DNA of 5,085 nucleotides, from positions 1 to 5,085 of the forward strand of contig JAPKZP010000386.1 of the NCBI GenBank assembly GCA_026393735.1. Direction: 5' to 3'. The notes beneath the pieces were generated by a model. It did no database searches. It was given only the letters and a program-made list of their open reading frames with translations, and was not told the origin of the DNA. The translations under genes and the position numbers were made by a program. The stretch comes from Acidobacteriota bacterium. Its GTDB lineage: Bacteria; Acidobacteriota; Vicinamibacteria; Vicinamibacterales; JAKQTR01. Below, piece after piece: positions 4,547 through 5,085 of the stretch; position 1 is the first letter of the stretch; each line of letters starts with the position of its first letter.

Positions 4547-5085
4547 TCAGGGTAAAGGCCATGTGCCCGCCGCGCGCTCGGCTTTCTCGACTTCCGCGGA
4601 AATCACCTGCTGCACCTGGGCCGCCAGGCGCCGGGCGTCCTCCACGTGCGGCTGCCAGGCGCCATCACGCGTCTGAATCGGCGGGTGCACGACGAGCGTC
4701 GCCGCGCCCGGGCTGGTGGTGAGCTGTCCCTTCGGCATGACGAAACGGGTGCCGTCAATGGAGATGGGCACCACCGGCAGGCCCGCCTCGATCGCGAGCA
4801 GGAAGCTGCCGGCCTTGAACCGCCCCACCCGTCCGTCCGGGCTGCGTGTGCCCTCGGGGAAGATGATGAGCGAGAGCCCCTCGCTGAGCAGTTCGCGCCA
4901 CCGCCGGAGGATGCCTGGGCGGTCGGGGTTCCGCCGATCGACGAGCAGGTGACCGGTTCGACGCAGGTGCCAGCCGAGGAAGGGAAACGACCCGAGCGAC
5001 TCCTTCGCGGTGATCCGGAGCTGAAACGGCAGCGACCAGAAGATCACCGGGATGTCGTAGATGCTCTGGTGATTCGACACGAACA
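4547..5085 (-). CDS. plsC: 1-acyl-sn-glycerol-3-phosphate acyltransferase (PlsC family), start outside window
   Basis: PlsC transfers a fatty acyl chain to the sn-2 position of lysophosphatidic acid at the inner membrane, making phosphatidic acid for phospholipid synthesis. All four family blocks are visible in the 179 codons present: block I with HX4D (VSNHQSIYD, starting at 5080), block II (LLVDRR, about 45 residues later), block III (IIFPEGTRS) and block IV (LPVVPISIDG). The C-terminus is a short charged helix ending AAGTWPLP before TGA at 4549-4547. The gene runs off the high-coordinate edge. GTG at 5080 could be taken for a start, but F-V-S-N-H is the usual run into block I, so the true start and an expected N-terminal membrane segment lie outside. 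Acyl donor and exact substrate cannot be told. It is 196 nt upstream of ispDF and may be in the same transcript. Confidence 0.93.
   Translation of the reverse strand, partial: FVSNHQSIYDIPVIFWSLPFQLRITAKESLGSFPFLGWHLRRTGHLLVDRRNPDRPGILRRWRELLSEGLSLIIFPEGTRSPDGRVGRFKAGSFLLAIEAGLPVVPISIDGTRFVMPKGQLTTSPGAATLVVHPPIQTRDGAWQPHVEDARRLAAQVQQVISAEVEKAERAAGTWPLP

Noticed and set aside
3160..4722. Plus-strand open frame of 520 codons opposite ispDF
   Set aside because: Antisense to a well-supported IspD, Arg/Pro-rich, and no family motif.

Overview
The window is GC-rich (roughly two thirds G+C by eye). Every gene I can support lies on the minus strand, so transcription runs from high to low coordinates. 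The gene content is ordinary bacterial housekeeping. An IspD-IspF fusion, the gene order and the base composition suggest a high-GC Gram-negative bacterium. The GluRS and IspDF sequences resemble what I remember of Acidobacteriota (Vicinamibacteria-like), but that placement is from memory and has low confidence. I see no insertion sequence, phage gene, CRISPR array or defence system.

In transcription order: (1) 5085-4547, a 1-acylglycerol-3-phosphate acyltransferase (PlsC family), cut by the window edge. (2) 4546-4351, a gap holding a doubtful 49-codon ORF and a possible promoter. (3) 4350-3203, a fused ispDF gene for two steps of the MEP isoprenoid pathway. (4) 3187-1707, gltX, glutamyl-tRNA synthetase. 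(5) 1690-965, rlmB, 23S rRNA 2'-O-methyltransferase. ispDF, gltX and rlmB are separated by only 15-16 nt and look like one operon. (6) 964-779, a gap with two promoter-like sites. (7) 778-178, tRNA-Thr(TGT), tRNA-Tyr(GTA), tRNA-Gly(TCC) and tRNA-Thr(GGT). (8) 103-1, the start of tuf (EF-Tu). The order Thr-Tyr-Gly-Thr-tuf is the same as the E. coli thrU-tyrU-glyT-thrT-tufB operon.

Two of the three operon genes are broken as given. In ispDF the IspF domain is normal up to HFPDT. It then changes frame into about 41 residues that read as the first SAM-binding motif of a SpoU/TrmH RNA methyltransferase (EKPGN.GA.LRSAD...DLYNPNAIR), and then returns to the true IspF C-terminus. About 48 IspF residues are replaced, so this is a chimera and not a simple indel. 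In gltX the catalytic part and the anticodon-binding part are both present but lie in different frames, with the switch near 2126. Both gene products are normally essential, so the likely explanations are misassembly or sequencing error, a real rearrangement with intact copies elsewhere, or a mixed population. The chimera is the most noteworthy signal in the window.

The tRNA operon also contains a run of perfect short inverted repeats in its spacers (four between tRNA-Tyr and tRNA-Thr(GGT), including three in the unusually long Gly-Thr spacer). A fifth lies in the tuf leader. These may shape processing of the precursor RNA.
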